A DNA stretch of 64,000 nucleotides from Trichuris trichiura (taxonomy: Eukaryota > Nematoda > Enoplea > Trichinellida > Trichuridae), in NCBI GenBank assembly GCA_037903355.1, contig JBAJFE010000041.1:124001-188000 (forward strand), read 5' to 3'. The translations under genes were made by a program, and so were the position numbers. This document shows positions 22,861 through 34,470 of the stretch, piece after piece. Positions within the stretch are counted from its first letter, which is position 1; each line of letters begins with the position of its first letter. Below the pieces are notes generated by a model. The model saw only the letters and a program-made list of their open reading frames with translations, was not told the DNA's origin and made no database searches.

Positions 22861-24113
22861 GTTCTTTTGTTCGAGCTGCTTTTATTAAGCTGCGCACTTT
22901 GTTTAAGGTGATAAAGGTCGTTTGAAAAAGCAGTGAGCTGAGCGAGCGTTGCCGAAGATTTTTTTAATTTTCACTTGAATAAGTTATGGTGAATTAACTT
23001 TTCCACCAACGAAAGTACTTTTCATTGCGGTTGTCCGAAGAAAGATTAGTAGGCGCAGCCGTTTTTATCCTACCGTATTCAAATTTCGTAGTGCTTTTAA
23101 TGTGGCACTGCCTATCACCCTTTTAAGTTACGGGGAGCAAAAGAAGCCCTTTGTTCAAAGATCTCGTTGTTCACAATTTTCCTTTGGTTAGCACGTTTCC
23201 ACCCATCGGTCGACCCGTTGTCAGCGGCGCCGGCGACCTATATGGACCATAGTCAGCAAAACGATACTTATCTCCGTGAAAGTTGTGGCACTCGCTCGGT
23301 CGTTTTTTGTATTTCTTCTTTTTCCACACACATACACAAGTCATTAAAATTGCGCAAATTCTGCCCTGACTATCATGAACTTTTAGCCTCTATTTAAGAA
23401 GACTCTCACTTTACTTCGTAACAATACGCTGTAAGCGCTTATCGATGAACGAAAAGTGAAAAAGCTTTTTGACCATTTTTATTGAACTTCCTAAAGGGTA
23501 TTGGGTGGCCCTCTCTGCTGACATTTCGACCTTTGCGCGTTATTTGTTATCTGCGCTTCTGCTTGTCAAACATTTTAACTCAGCCGTACTGAGAACGTAA
23601 CTACTCAGTGTACGCTGTCAATTGCTGTCAAGGTCAACACAAACTAAGCGACCCGCGTAACTTGTTGGAACAATGTGCGTGGATTCTTTGCCTCTTAGGC
23701 ACCCGACGGAACGACGTATTTTGACAATGACTTGGAACAGTAGTGTGAGAATCCTTGTTTCGCGTAAATGGTGGCGTTAAATCATCATCAAAGCTACGCT
23801 TAGCGGAGAAAACTTGCTTTTTTCAACCTTTCGGAAGATTTAGGTTTTCTGTAATCACATTAACCTGCAAATCTTTTAGACCGATACTTTGAGAGAATTT
23901 TAGCCACGGATGGAAAATAAATCGTAATAATAATAAATGAATATCGAAATTATAATATTTAAAATGTCAATAACTTGCCCAACAAGCGTTTGCTGTTGAG
24001 GCTTTACTTTACCGTAGTAAATAAAGTAACTGCCTCAAGCTTCTTTTTTTACAGCTTCCATTGTTTTATCGGCAATTTTCAATAGTTGCGATTGAAGAGC
24101 AAACAGTTAAATA
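22861..24113. other. Intergenic, 3' flank of LSM14 gene
   Basis: I find no supported gene. The frame at 23167-23397 lacks any signature. Confidence 0.4.
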
Positions 24114-24940
24114 CAGTGAAACCTCCCTAATCCGAAGTCGTGGAACAGAACAATAGAACGACAGTACACAATAAAGATAATTAGGCTACTTGTGCGAAAC
24201 GCACTGTCATTTGGCGGAAACGGCTATAAGGACTGCAAACAACTAGCCAATGGTCCTTCCGGTATATGCTAACATAGGCACAGTCCAGCTACGGATTCGG
24301 CGAGCCAATCTGGACCAATAGGTTGGCTACAACAATTCACCTCGTGACATAGGCTTCCACAAATAAACAGAAATATGCAACATAGCAGTCAATATTGACA
24401 TCGGATAGAGCTTGTCATATGTATATCAATACGCTGCGGAAGGACCGCCAATCTAATTGCAGGATATGCACAAAAATAGAATCGTGTTTTGTGAAGGTAT
24501 GGCTACCACTTATCTGAATGTAGGACTACCACCGCATTATACGAGAAGAGACCGTATTTAAGGAGAGCAATACGGGAGTCATTATCACTGTGTTCTGGTG
24601 TGTTCTACGGTTGTGCAGTTGTCCAAACGTATAAAATGGAGCACATTACGCTCACGATAGAGAAGAAGGCGGAGATCATCAAAGCATTGAGGAGTGGAGT
24701 GACCGGCCGAAGAACAGAAAGAATGCGATGGACAGAGCCTTTTAAGCTTAAAAAGCGTTCGTGACTTAGTCGTTAGCAAACGTCAAAGCCTGTTGAAGCA
24801 GACGCTAATAACTGACTACAAAAAATAAATTTAGACTTCTTGGACTTGTACTGCACAGGTAGAAAGAAGGATGGATACCGTCGCACAACCCAGGAAACAA
24901 AGGTTACAATGGTTCAGAAATCGCGCAATAATCGGGAGCT

Positions 24941-26332
24941 GAAAATGTGGTTTCTTGGTACGGGAGCGTATGTTTTCATGATGTAAAAGTTTTATTACGG
25001 AAGTATTCCCGTTTAATGTTCTAAATAACTCCGGAGCTTTCGGGTCGACCGAGACCCGTCTTCAGCGGTTGTGAATTACGGATGTCTAGGTAGTGACTCC
25101 GGATTTCGTTGACAAAAGTTTTGCTATTTTTGATAAAGGACGGCTCCTTGCCAGTAAGCGGTTTGATGATCGTTCCTAAGTATCGACTGAGTTCACTTGT
25201 GATACTATTAATGGTGGAGACTATTGGTCTCATTGGAATCCCTGGTTTGTGTACTTTTGGGGGACCATAGAGCTCAGGGGTCTGAAGTTCGATGCAAACT
25301 TAAGATGTGTTATCATTCTGTTGATTTCAGGTTCTTTGGTCTCAGCGGCATATGTGATGAGGAGAGATCGAAGATTTTTCCGGGAAGCCTCTGTAGGGTC
25401 AGTGGGTAAAGGGGCATAATTGTTGGTGCTTAAGATAGCTGTCATTTTTTCCATGTAAGTGTTTCTGTCTAGTAGAATTATTTTATTCCCTTTATCGGCT
25501 TTAGTAATAATTCTGTTCGGTTGATTTCGAAGCTGACGTAGGCAGTTCATCTCATGTCGACTTAAGTTAGGAGTAGCGTTGAAGCGGTGATTTAAGATTA
25601 ATGTAGATAAAGTGCTTTTAATCTGTCTGGCTCTTTGTGGGTCTGTCGAAGATAAGCTGTCTTCAATTGAGGTAATGATATCGAGAATGGGTGGTCGTTT
25701 TGGGGTGGGAACGAAGTTCAGTCCCTTTTTTAGTATGGCCTTCTCATTTTCACTTATAGAGGAGGGGCTGAGGTTTACTATTGTTGTATTTAGTTCCGAC
25801 TCAGTGGTCCTTTGTAAGCTATTGCTGTAGACATTTAGAGAAGTCACCGGGAAACTCGCCTGAAGTCTATCGAATTTCCTTTTTAATACCTGTTTTTGTG
25901 TCGTGCAAACTGTTCCTGCGGCCACCTCCACATGTCTGATCAAGGCTTCGTAAATTGCTCTCTGTAGTTGGTTTCTGAGGTAACTGAGTGTATTGTTGTA
26001 GTTTGCTCTCAAATTCGCTAGTGTAAATCTGTGTTGTCTTATAACGTTTTTGAGCAGAGATAATCCAGCGGAAAATAGGATTCGTTTTGAGTGACTATCC
26101 ACGTTCTGGCCCCATTTTAGTTGAAAGCACATCGGTAGAATTCTGTGGTCTCTGCATTTCAGTAAGAAGGTCAGTTGGCCTTGAGTAAGACCCGCTTTAA
26201 TACGTGGATGCTCCAAATATCTGGCCGCTGACATCCGTAATTCACAACCGCTGAAGACGGGTCTCGGTCGACCCGAAAGCTCCGGAGTTATTTAGAACAT
26301 TAAACGGGAATACTTCCGTAATAAAACTTTTA
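24941..26332 (-). mobile_element. Degenerate Penelope-like retroelement with inverted terminal arms
   Basis: A 15-bp direct repeat (caataatcgggagct at 24926-24940 and 26333-26347) bounds the element. Near-perfect inverted arms of about 100 bp (about 24986-25088 and 26228-26330) enclose a minus-strand reverse transcriptase frame. The 3' end, on the left, is the tail containing CCCGTACCAAGAAACCACA that is shared with two other elements. Each arm has a hammerhead-like core: CTGAAGA, stem II of GGGTC/GACCC, GAAA, then palindromic CTCCGGAG. The right-hand copy (26251-26289) is on plus and the left-hand copy (25027-25065) on minus. The GIY-YIG endonuclease and most of the RT palm are missing, so it cannot move by itself. 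Confidence 0.85.
25021..26234 (-). pseudogene. Penelope-type reverse transcriptase fragment
   Basis: From 26234 the frame gives an N-terminal region (KCRDHRILPMCFQLKW), then LKKGLNFVPTPKRPP, RIITKADKGNKIILLD and YMEKM, which are the conserved blocks leading into the Penelope RT. Near 25230 the sequence reads YGPPKVHKPGIPMRPIVSTI. This is the diagnostic PKxHKxxxPxRPIVS block, and it is reached only by changing frame. The frame then runs through LSRYLGTIIKPL and stops in the left arm. The YADD-type catalytic block and the endonuclease are absent. It is therefore a truncated, frameshifted relic. Confidence 0.88.
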
Positions 26333-26696
26333 CAATAATCGGGAGCTAACTTAATTTTTTTCGATTCAACAGAACTGGCCAGCAATTACGAATATGGGAA
26401 AATAGGTTCACGGGAACTATTTCGCATCCCGCTTCGCGGTACAGCGTCCACACCATAAAAGAAACTCGTTTCCGCTGGTCAGTCGTTTTCCCGAATCAGA
26501 CAGACTTCGCCGCCCTAGTTAGGCTATTCACCGCTTACAGAGGCTGACATCGCGCTGTAGACACCAGGAAAATGCATCTAAAATTGCATTACCTGCTTTT
26601 CTGTGGCCTACTGTAAGCCTCCTCCATAATCCAAATTCTTCTATAATCCAAACTACCCCCGCCCCGACGTGTTCGGATTAGGGAGGTTTCACTGTA

Positions 26697-27286
26697 ATAC
26701 CAATCATATAAATAACATTGATCGTATCGGTTTCAAAACCTGCAGTTCGAGAAATGCAGGTTCCTTTCCGATAAACATACCGCCAACCTGTTGCGCTCTT
26801 ACTGACTAGCATGCGGGCTATACAGTTTTGCTCTTCCTTAAATTTAAGCCAATGCATACGTCTTACGTTTCAACTTAGGAGTAGGGAAGAACCTAATCGG
26901 ATGACCGACAAATGCACAGTAACACAATGGGGAAATCAGTGCTAAATTAAATCGAATTTGCACCCTGTTGTCTCAGCAGTGAGCTCTCGAAATAATCTGC
27001 AGTTTTCTGTTAACTTTGTGTATTAATGCGAATTCTCAACGTTCGCACGTAAGTACGAATGTGGATTGATTTGCCAACGATGCCACGTCATAGGCATTGT
27101 TTATTAGCAAATAATGCGAGAGGAAGCTGCAAGCGACGATCGCATTTGTCGGGTCTCTTCCTTCGCTTGGTCACATGCAATACAGTATTCTAATGATAAG
27201 CGGGTTTGTTTTACTTCTTAACATCCGGAAGGTGAACAGTAGAGATTTTGCGGCTCCGCGTCTTACCGCTGTAATTTGACTTTGCC
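26697..27286. other. Intergenic, nothing recognisable
   Basis: I see no gene or repeat in this short interval between the interrupted Tigger element and the next fold-back element. Confidence 0.4.
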
Positions 27287-27300
27287 TGTCATCCTGTTCT

Positions 27301-27549
27301 TAATGAATTGACTTTAATTACGGAGTCCAAGTCCCGTCGCAAAAACGTTTATTTCTCCGGAGCTTTCGGGTCGAACGACACCCGTCTTCAGCGACTATAA
27401 GTTCATAGACTTATAACCGCTGAAGACGGGTTTCGTTCGACCCGTAAGCTTCGGAGAAATAAACGTTCTTTCGACGGGACTTGGACTTCGTATTAAAGTC
27501 AATCCAGTATGAAAAATTATTGTCCCGTACCAAGACACCATATTTTCTA
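27301..27549 (+). mobile_element. Non-autonomous Penelope-related fold-back element (copy 3)
   Basis: The 14-bp direct repeat tgtcatcctgttct (27287-27300, 27550-27563) bounds a 249-bp element. It is almost entirely one palindrome centred near 27406, and ends with the family tail (gtcccgtaccaagacacc). The outer arms (ggagtccaagtcccgtcg) differ from the other two copies, while the inner core ctccggagctttcgggtc...cccgtcttcagcg is the same. The left core (27355-27391, minus) keeps GAAA. The right core (27420-27456, plus) has GTAA instead. Confidence 0.82.
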
Positions 27550-27940
27550 TGTCATCCTGTTCTGCCATTATTTGAGCCCGAATCCAAACATAAAGCTCGG
27601 ATTTTGGCTTTGGTAGAGGTAGAATAGAACATCCGCGACCTGAACAGGAAGAAAGCCTATATCCTGCACGCTATGAGCAAAAAATTAATAACCGATGCTC
27701 TTTGTTTTACCGAACGTTTAGGAGCAGAACAAACCTAATTACTGTCAAAACTACCGTACTGTTACTTTCAACGTGGGTCGACTTTTACGCAACGCTTTTC
27801 ATGCTCGTTTGAGTAAAGAGCGTTTTTTTATTCAACCTCGAAATTACTGAGATCTTCGCCGGCTTGGGAATGGACGAATATTTGACCAGCAGTTCAACAT
27901 TTGCATATTTCAGCTGACTATTGTCCGTTCTACTGTGACG

Positions 27941-30900
27941 TCATAGCGTTTTCGGTTGCACGTACTCTTCGGCCAGGTAGAAAAGCAAGTACGCGTTGCG
28001 AGTCTGCAACAAAAAATGGAAAACAAAATAAAAGACGTCCTCTTTTCAACCTAAGCAACCGGGCGTTCCGGCGTAATTTTTTACCAAATACTAATTTGCT
28101 AAAAAAAGACAGCAAAAAATTCAATACTTACGCAAACGCTGCTCTCCGAGATTATTGAGACGGCCTCGTCGTCGCATCGGATCCAAATGCTGGGATCCCC
28201 GTAGCGGCAGAAAGAATAGTAATGACCGCAAGAGGCAGTTCCTTCGTGATTCTGCCAATAGAATTTTCAAAAAAATTATCCATCTTACAGAGTTGAACAA
28301 CTTACAATTACGGCCGTCAAAATGTAGCGTCGCCGAGACGCCGCGCTGCATTTATCCGTAATCAGAGACAAATCCAATGGTTGCACAGTGGGAAAGTCGA
28401 CGAACGTTTCGATCTTTCCTGTCTCCGAACCGTCATGAGTAAATCTGCAAAGCGAAAAAAAGTAGAGAAAACTTCAGGCCGTCAAGAGACGCGTAGCACA
28501 AATGGTGTATACCTTTTCAAATGAACCAAGAACATAACCGGTGCTCGTATAAGACGATCGTGCCTAACTGCAGGCCGTTTAATCTTGCAGCGATCGCAGC
28601 GCCATCCAACTTCTTCGCTTAAATATTCATCTTTGGCAAACAATGCCAACGATTCCTACAAAAGAAAGCTTGTTTCTTGTTGTCCTATTTGAACTTAGGC
28701 GGAAATACGCACTGCTCGTACTTACAACCTGACAGGCACGTGCCTGTCCGGAAAAAATGGACTTCAAGAATCGAAAACTTACCTGAAGCGTCGAAGGCTT
28801 ATCGATGGGCACCGGTAGAGAGAAATTCATATATACATCAAATTTTGATGACGTCATTCCGCAGTGTAGGCATTGCGTGCTCGATCTACATTGACCCTTA
28901 AAGAACGATACAAAATGTTCAGCTCGCTATATAAGCCATTTGTCAATAAAGCCAACTTGGAATAGATCAACGATCAAGCTCCTGTTCTCTTTGACGTACA
29001 GATTCCAGCATGTATCGGCACTTGCTTGGCTAAGATCGTGGTCGATCAAGGCGCTTCCATTTTGTCTCATTACTTCCTGAAAATTATCGGACGAATGAGA
29101 GAAGAGTAAGCCAACTTAATTGGCATGATCACCACGCTTGCCAAGTTCATTTCTTCGTGCAGGGCGTCGAATAAGAAGATCAAAAATTCCTGCGCATCCT
29201 GCTGACGATCATCTTCAAAAAACGTCGACCCTTCTTGAATTGCTTCCTGCAAGGCAGCGAAAAGAGCAACGTTAGCATTAGGCGGCCGACTATTGCGTTG
29301 GTACCTTGAAGTCGATGGGCGCAACAGCGGACGACCGCTTTGTCGAAAGTTTTTCAAATAACGCTTTGACTTGCGTAGCAATTTTCGGGCATCTGTTATA
29401 TTGGCACGTCAGACTGAAAGAATGGGAAAAGTGACGGAGAGGAATAAAAAAAAAAACCAAAGCGCGCAAAATACTTACACTGTAAAATCCTTCAAAAACG
29501 CGTCCGTCGTGAAATACTGTCGTAGAATCCAAGTGTGATACAAACATTGCACTACGCTATTTAGGTAACAAGTGTTACCTAAGTTAACGAGGCCCGTTAG
29601 GGCGGCTCTCTGTCAAATAAAAACAACGTCGCCCATCTTAATTCAACCTAATCGTCAAGGTCAACTTATTTACCCGGCCAGTAGACTTGGAATTTTTAAG
29701 AAAGCTTAAACAGCTTTCAATCTGGCCGACGTCTTCTTTTCCCGGGCTGCAAATGGGTTTATTTCTAGCGCGATAAAGCCAACCCATTACGAACGCACCG
29801 AATAGTCGGCTTACGCTCCCTATCTGGAACAGTTGGAGGAGTTGCACCTGAGAACGGACCCGCATCTTCGGCTAAACAATAAAAAATTTACCATAGCGAG
29901 CAATCCCCATAAGGAACCTCGTATACCAGCACATATTTGAGCAGCTTGAAGACCCGCGTCGAGACTATTAGCTACCACTGTATTTACAGGCGCATCCTTC
30001 GTCTTGTCTATTTCTTCCGAGTCTTTCGTCAGGTCAATTGCTAAAACCAAAACATTCAAGCAACGAACAGTGCCATCGCTCCAGAAATAACCACCCAACT
30101 TTTTTCAAACATCCAACACACGCAGAAACTAATTCATCGCCAATAAAGCATCCTCAGACAATTTGTCAACTTTAAAAACGTAAGCTCTTAACGTACGAGT
30201 GCAAGCGATTTTTTTTGCTTTGCATACATGAGCGGCAGTTTAACGAGTAAAACTTAAAATGCTCGAGCCTTTATGGCACTTCTTAGTTCTTTCGCGAATC
30301 AACAGCATTTCACCTCACAATCTGTTATAGATAGGCTGGTGAATAGACTAATAGGTAGTCCCTCTGATTACCCGCCGAAGAGATTACCGCCGTCTATCGC
30401 TAGCCAATTGAAATTTATGAAAATCCCGCCCTGATATATTACAACGCCTCTATCCCACCTCTGAGTACCTTAAGCGAAGTTGACAATGCCTAAGGCCGCA
30501 AAGCCTGGACAAAAATAGTGTTCGGATAATCAAACTTCTAGCGCATCATTTGCATAACTGACGCGTAGGGATGATTTCAAGCAACGAAACAGGTTCGTGG
30601 AGTTATCCCTTGTCGAAAATGGACTGCAATGTTGGGCCTTGCGGCATTTGTGCATTGGCATCTCGTAAATAAGGAATCTATACGGGCACAGGCGTCATTA
30701 TGCTGATCTTGTTTTTTGCATCAGTAACTTCGGACAAGGCTAGTAGGTAACGCCCATATTCAAGAATACATCCCATATCTAGAATATGCTAATACGCAAC
30801 TGTCACAAGGTTACACTTTTCAATGTATTTTCGACCTATTCGGGATTTTGACCGCCATCGGTTGAGTGCATCGATCGGAGCTCTCCTGTGCGTATGCAAA

Positions 30901-33900
30901 TTAACAGTCGGTGTATATAGAATTTTATCTTACAAACTCCAAAATGGCATCACTTCTCTCAATCTTAAAAGCTAATTCAAAAATTTAACGTTATGACATT
31001 TCTCTCGTATGTGTATGGAAATTAATAGTCGCTATATATGGAAGTTTATCTTATAAACTCCAAAACGTCACGACTTTTGTCGACCTTAAATTCTAATTCA
31101 AAAGTTTAAGGTTATGACCTTTCTCACGTATGTGTATGCCAATTAATAGTCGCTATATATGGATTTCTATCTTATAAATTCTAAAATGGCATCACTTCTG
31201 TCAACCTTAAGAGTTTATTCAAAATTTTAACGTTATGACGTTTCTCTCATATGTGTATGCAAATTAATAGTCGCCTTATATGGAATTTTATCTTTTGAAA
31301 CTCTAAAATGGCATCACTTCTCTCAGCCTTAAAAGCTAATTCAAAAGTTTAACGTTATGATGCTTCTCTCGTATGTGTATGCAAATTAATAGTCCCTATA
31401 GATGGAATTTTGTCTTATAAACTCTAAGATGGCATCACTTCTCTCAAGCTTAAAAGCTGATTCAAAAGTTTAACGTTATGACGCTTCTGTCGTATGTGTA
31501 TGCAAATTAATAGTCGCCTTATATGGAATTTTATCTTTTGAAACTGTAAAATGGCATCACTTCTCTCAGCCTTAAAAGCTAATTCAAAAGTTTAACGTTA
31601 TGACGCTTCTCTCGTATGTGTATGCAAATTAATAGTCCCTATAGATGGAATTTTATCACATAAACTCTAAGATGGCATCACTTCTCTCAAGCTTAAAAGC
31701 TGATTCAAAAGTTTAACGTTATGACGTTTCTCACTTTCGATTGTGTCCATGGTTGCTTCACGAGGCGATACATCTTGCTTGTTTAGTACGACGCGTGATC
31801 GCAATTCGTACCTCATCGTGGATGCATTCCCATCGAGTTGACCTTCGGCAGTAGATGAAAAATAGTAAGAGAACAAAGGACATCTGCAAGCGGTTACCTT
31901 GCTTAGGCACAATTTTGAGTCGTAGTAATCGAGGTACAGTGCGCGGTTTCAATTTGCGGTCGATTTGAGGTGGGCGGCCTCTTCCCGCTTTCACCGGCAT
32001 TTCTAGTTTCACCGACGAAGACAATGAAGCAGCAGGAGCAGCAGCAGACTCGTTGTTCACCGTCGTAAAGCCATTCTCGAATTCTTTTAACTTCGGATAA
32101 TTAACTTTAAATTTAAAAAAATAATTTTAAAGCAACCACGCAATCCATACTGTACGAACGTACTCAGCAAGGTGCCGCTTGTTTCCGTAGTAGGCAATAA
32201 TTGCGGAGAGGACGATTCGGTCGACCTGTACTCGAAGCTGGTGCAAAACATTGGATAATAGTTGGTCCAGTTTAGAAAACCACCGAGAAGATATTTCGGT
32301 TTTTTTTCACGGAAGCATTGGTCGAATTGAACAAGAGCTTCATTTAAGCTCGTCAATAGCAACGACGGTTCGCTGCCGTCGCAATCCAACATCTCGTCAA
32401 CTACAATAACGTGCTGAGCTTTGAAACGTTTTCTGAACACAAGCCGATCGTGCGGTTTAAGACTCATTTCCAATGATCGACTTGTAATGCTGAAAAATAA
32501 AAACAAAAAGTTGAACCGCGCAAGCTTTCATCTGTAGCGAAGCCATAGTTTAGGAAATGACGCAATAATAGCTTACCCCGGACGTATACAACGAGGTGGA
32601 ATGTTGACTATCGATCCATGGGGCAGTTTTATTCTCGATTTGGCAAAGTCTTCCGGATTCCGAACATCAATGACCAAAATATTGCTCTGATCCTTTTGGA
32701 TCAGCTGATAAAGATCGCTGGACGTAATCATCGAAAGTGAGCCTTTAAAATGATACCCGTATCTCAAAGCGCGCACATTAATTAGCATACCTGGTCCGCT
32801 GGAATACTCCTCGAATTCGTCAACGCTGCATTGGTCGGTCATCTCTATTACTTTCTCCGAATGGTCAACATCATTGGCAACGTCCATAGCGTCATTTTTG
32901 GGCTCCGAGTTCACTTCTTCGTACCTCGATTGTAGGCTGTCCAGCAACTCACTAGCCCTCGATACGGACATACTTAAGATGGACACAAACTGTGTTTGCC
33001 GCTGAAACGTGAAATAATTTTTAAAGAAATTTTAAAACGAAACGTCGAAACAAACCGTCCCGGTTGAGTTCATGTTGGAGAAAAACTGCGCTTCGAACTT
33101 CTTTCGATATTCGGACAGCAAACTGCAGACTCTGTAGTAGTATATATAAGCTGTTTCTTCGTCGCCAATTTGGTCCTGCTTAAGGGCTTCTCTGTACAGC
33201 ATATCTATGGTGCCCTTAGCTCTATAAGATGGAGATTATTTAGGCGGAAGCCATGAATGACCTATTAGCTCTGTTAAGCAGTATTTCACTATCCTTTCGT
33301 CCACTTTTAGCAGTAAAATGTTACCGAAGTATTGGCTACTGCGGTGTTGACAAAATTGTATCGATTATGAACTAAAAAGTTGAGAGGGCGTAACGCTTTT
33401 ACAAAAACAATCGTTCAACCAATACCGCGTAATAATGCGAAGGGAAAATGGGAGAGCACGGTAACAACTAGAAATTGATACGCAGGAATGTGAAAGCAAT
33501 TGCTATGCAGAGGTGCGAAGGAAGCGACGGACGAGAAAGCTCACCCATCTGCTCGGTATTTAAGATAGAGCACGAATACATATAGGAGTGCCATCTTTTC
33601 AAATAAAAAAACCAAAGACGCTGCTGCAGAGCCAGCTTTGCAACTATTTTACATACTATATCAATAACATATACCCAGCTGAAAATAGTCCTAACATTGG
33701 GGTAGCGACTAACGACTACACTCGCTTCTTCTAATAACCTTTCGAACGTAATTTTTAATTTTCAAGTTCAGGAAAGCTACCCAAAAAGGGTATAAAAGCA
33801 TACGTATTAAGCTGGAATTAAAAGAAACGTTTCTACTAATGCATGATAGAAAGTAGACAGCTCAAAGCAGCGCAGTCTTTAAGAAATGTCAACGATGGGA

Positions 33901-34470
33901 TGCTGGGTTGATAAAAGCTCGTAGGGCACGTATGAGGGCAGCAACATTAGCCCAAACTTATGAGAAGTAAATACGGAATGCTAGCCCAAACATAAAGCCT
34001 ATTCTTGGTAGGGCGAGATTGCGGTTGCGAACTCTAAACCTGTTATTGTGGAACCTTACAATCATTTATGTTAAATTTTTAAAGTACAGTATAATTGAAA
34101 AACAATAACTTCGTTTTTATGGGTATACAGACAGCTGCAGCGACTGCTCCTTAACGCGGGGCTATCAAAAAGCCAAAACCTAAAGCCGCCGTACAGTAAT
34201 CCAGAAGGAAAAACCTCAAGTAATCAAGGTCGTTTCGTGAGGCATTTTAAACACGCTTGGCTATGAGAATTCGTTTCAAGCAAACAGCTTGCCTTGAAGT
34301 TGAAATTTTTGGCGGAGCTGCTTGCTTTTCGAGGCTGAAAAATTGGATAGTGCTTACCTTTCGACAGTGCCCGACAGAACGTTGCACTTAAAGTTGGACG
34401 CATACTGTTGCAACTGCTTCACCGATTGAAACAAAAGCAAGTCTTTAGAACAGCGTGAATTCTGCGCCAT
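27941..34470 (-). CDS. USP8: USP8-type ubiquitin carboxyl-terminal hydrolase
   Basis: Exons with consistent phases are 34358-34470, 33056-33221, 32577-33001, about 32150-32489, about 31898-32090, about 31740-31847, about 29935-30046, about 29795-29868, 29479-29609, 29305-29413, about 29135-29246, 28957-29076, 28783-28896, 28513-28655, 28306-28444, 28132-28251 and 27941-28003. In order they give the N-terminal MIT-like USP8 dimer region ([20 protein letters not shown]), a rhodanese-like domain ([18 protein letters not shown]) and a basic linker. The catalytic domain follows: Cys box [45 protein letters not shown] and CDRCKIKR zinc ligands, His box [15 protein letters not shown], and the end [17 protein letters not shown]8 removes ubiquitin from endosomal cargo. 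An acceptor-like ctttag stands 12 bases before the start. The linker exons are the least certain. Confidence 0.9.
30620..30852. repeat. Dispersed repeat, copy 2 (in USP8 intron)
   Basis: This is related to 17030-17260 in the PSMD6-like intron and in the same orientation. The most conserved part is the end, tgtattttcgacctattcgg. It lies directly next to the 121-bp tandem array. Confidence 0.7.
30892..31735. repeat. 121-bp tandem repeat array, seven units
   Basis: Units begin at gtatgcaaattaa-like anchors at 30892, 31013, 31134, 31255, 31377, 31498 and 31620, giving a period of 121-122 bp. Each contains ggaattttatctt, atggcatcacttctctca and aaaagtttaacgttatgac. Units 4-5 and 6-7 form a repeated dimer. 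The array lies in an intron of the USP8 gene, between linker and catalytic-domain exons. Confidence 0.92.

Larger units (their letters stand above)
24114..26694 (+). mobile_element. Tigger/pogo-type transposon interrupted by a retroelement
   Basis: The terminal inverted repeats are CAGTGAAACCTCCCTAATCC at 24114 and its complement ending at 26694, both flanked by TA (24112-24113, 26695-26696). A remnant frame from the ATG at 24636 reads MEHITLTIEKKAEIIKALRS, the start of the CENP-B-type N-terminal HTH of Tigger transposases, and breaks down soon after. The 3' part has the subterminal ataatccaaac-type repeats of this group. The Penelope-related element 24941-26332 lies inside, so the transposon is the older insertion. 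Confidence 0.85.

Noticed and set aside
30892..31735. Possible CRISPR-like array
   Set aside because: Whole 121-bp units repeat without unique spacers, and the genome is eukaryotic. It is a minisatellite.
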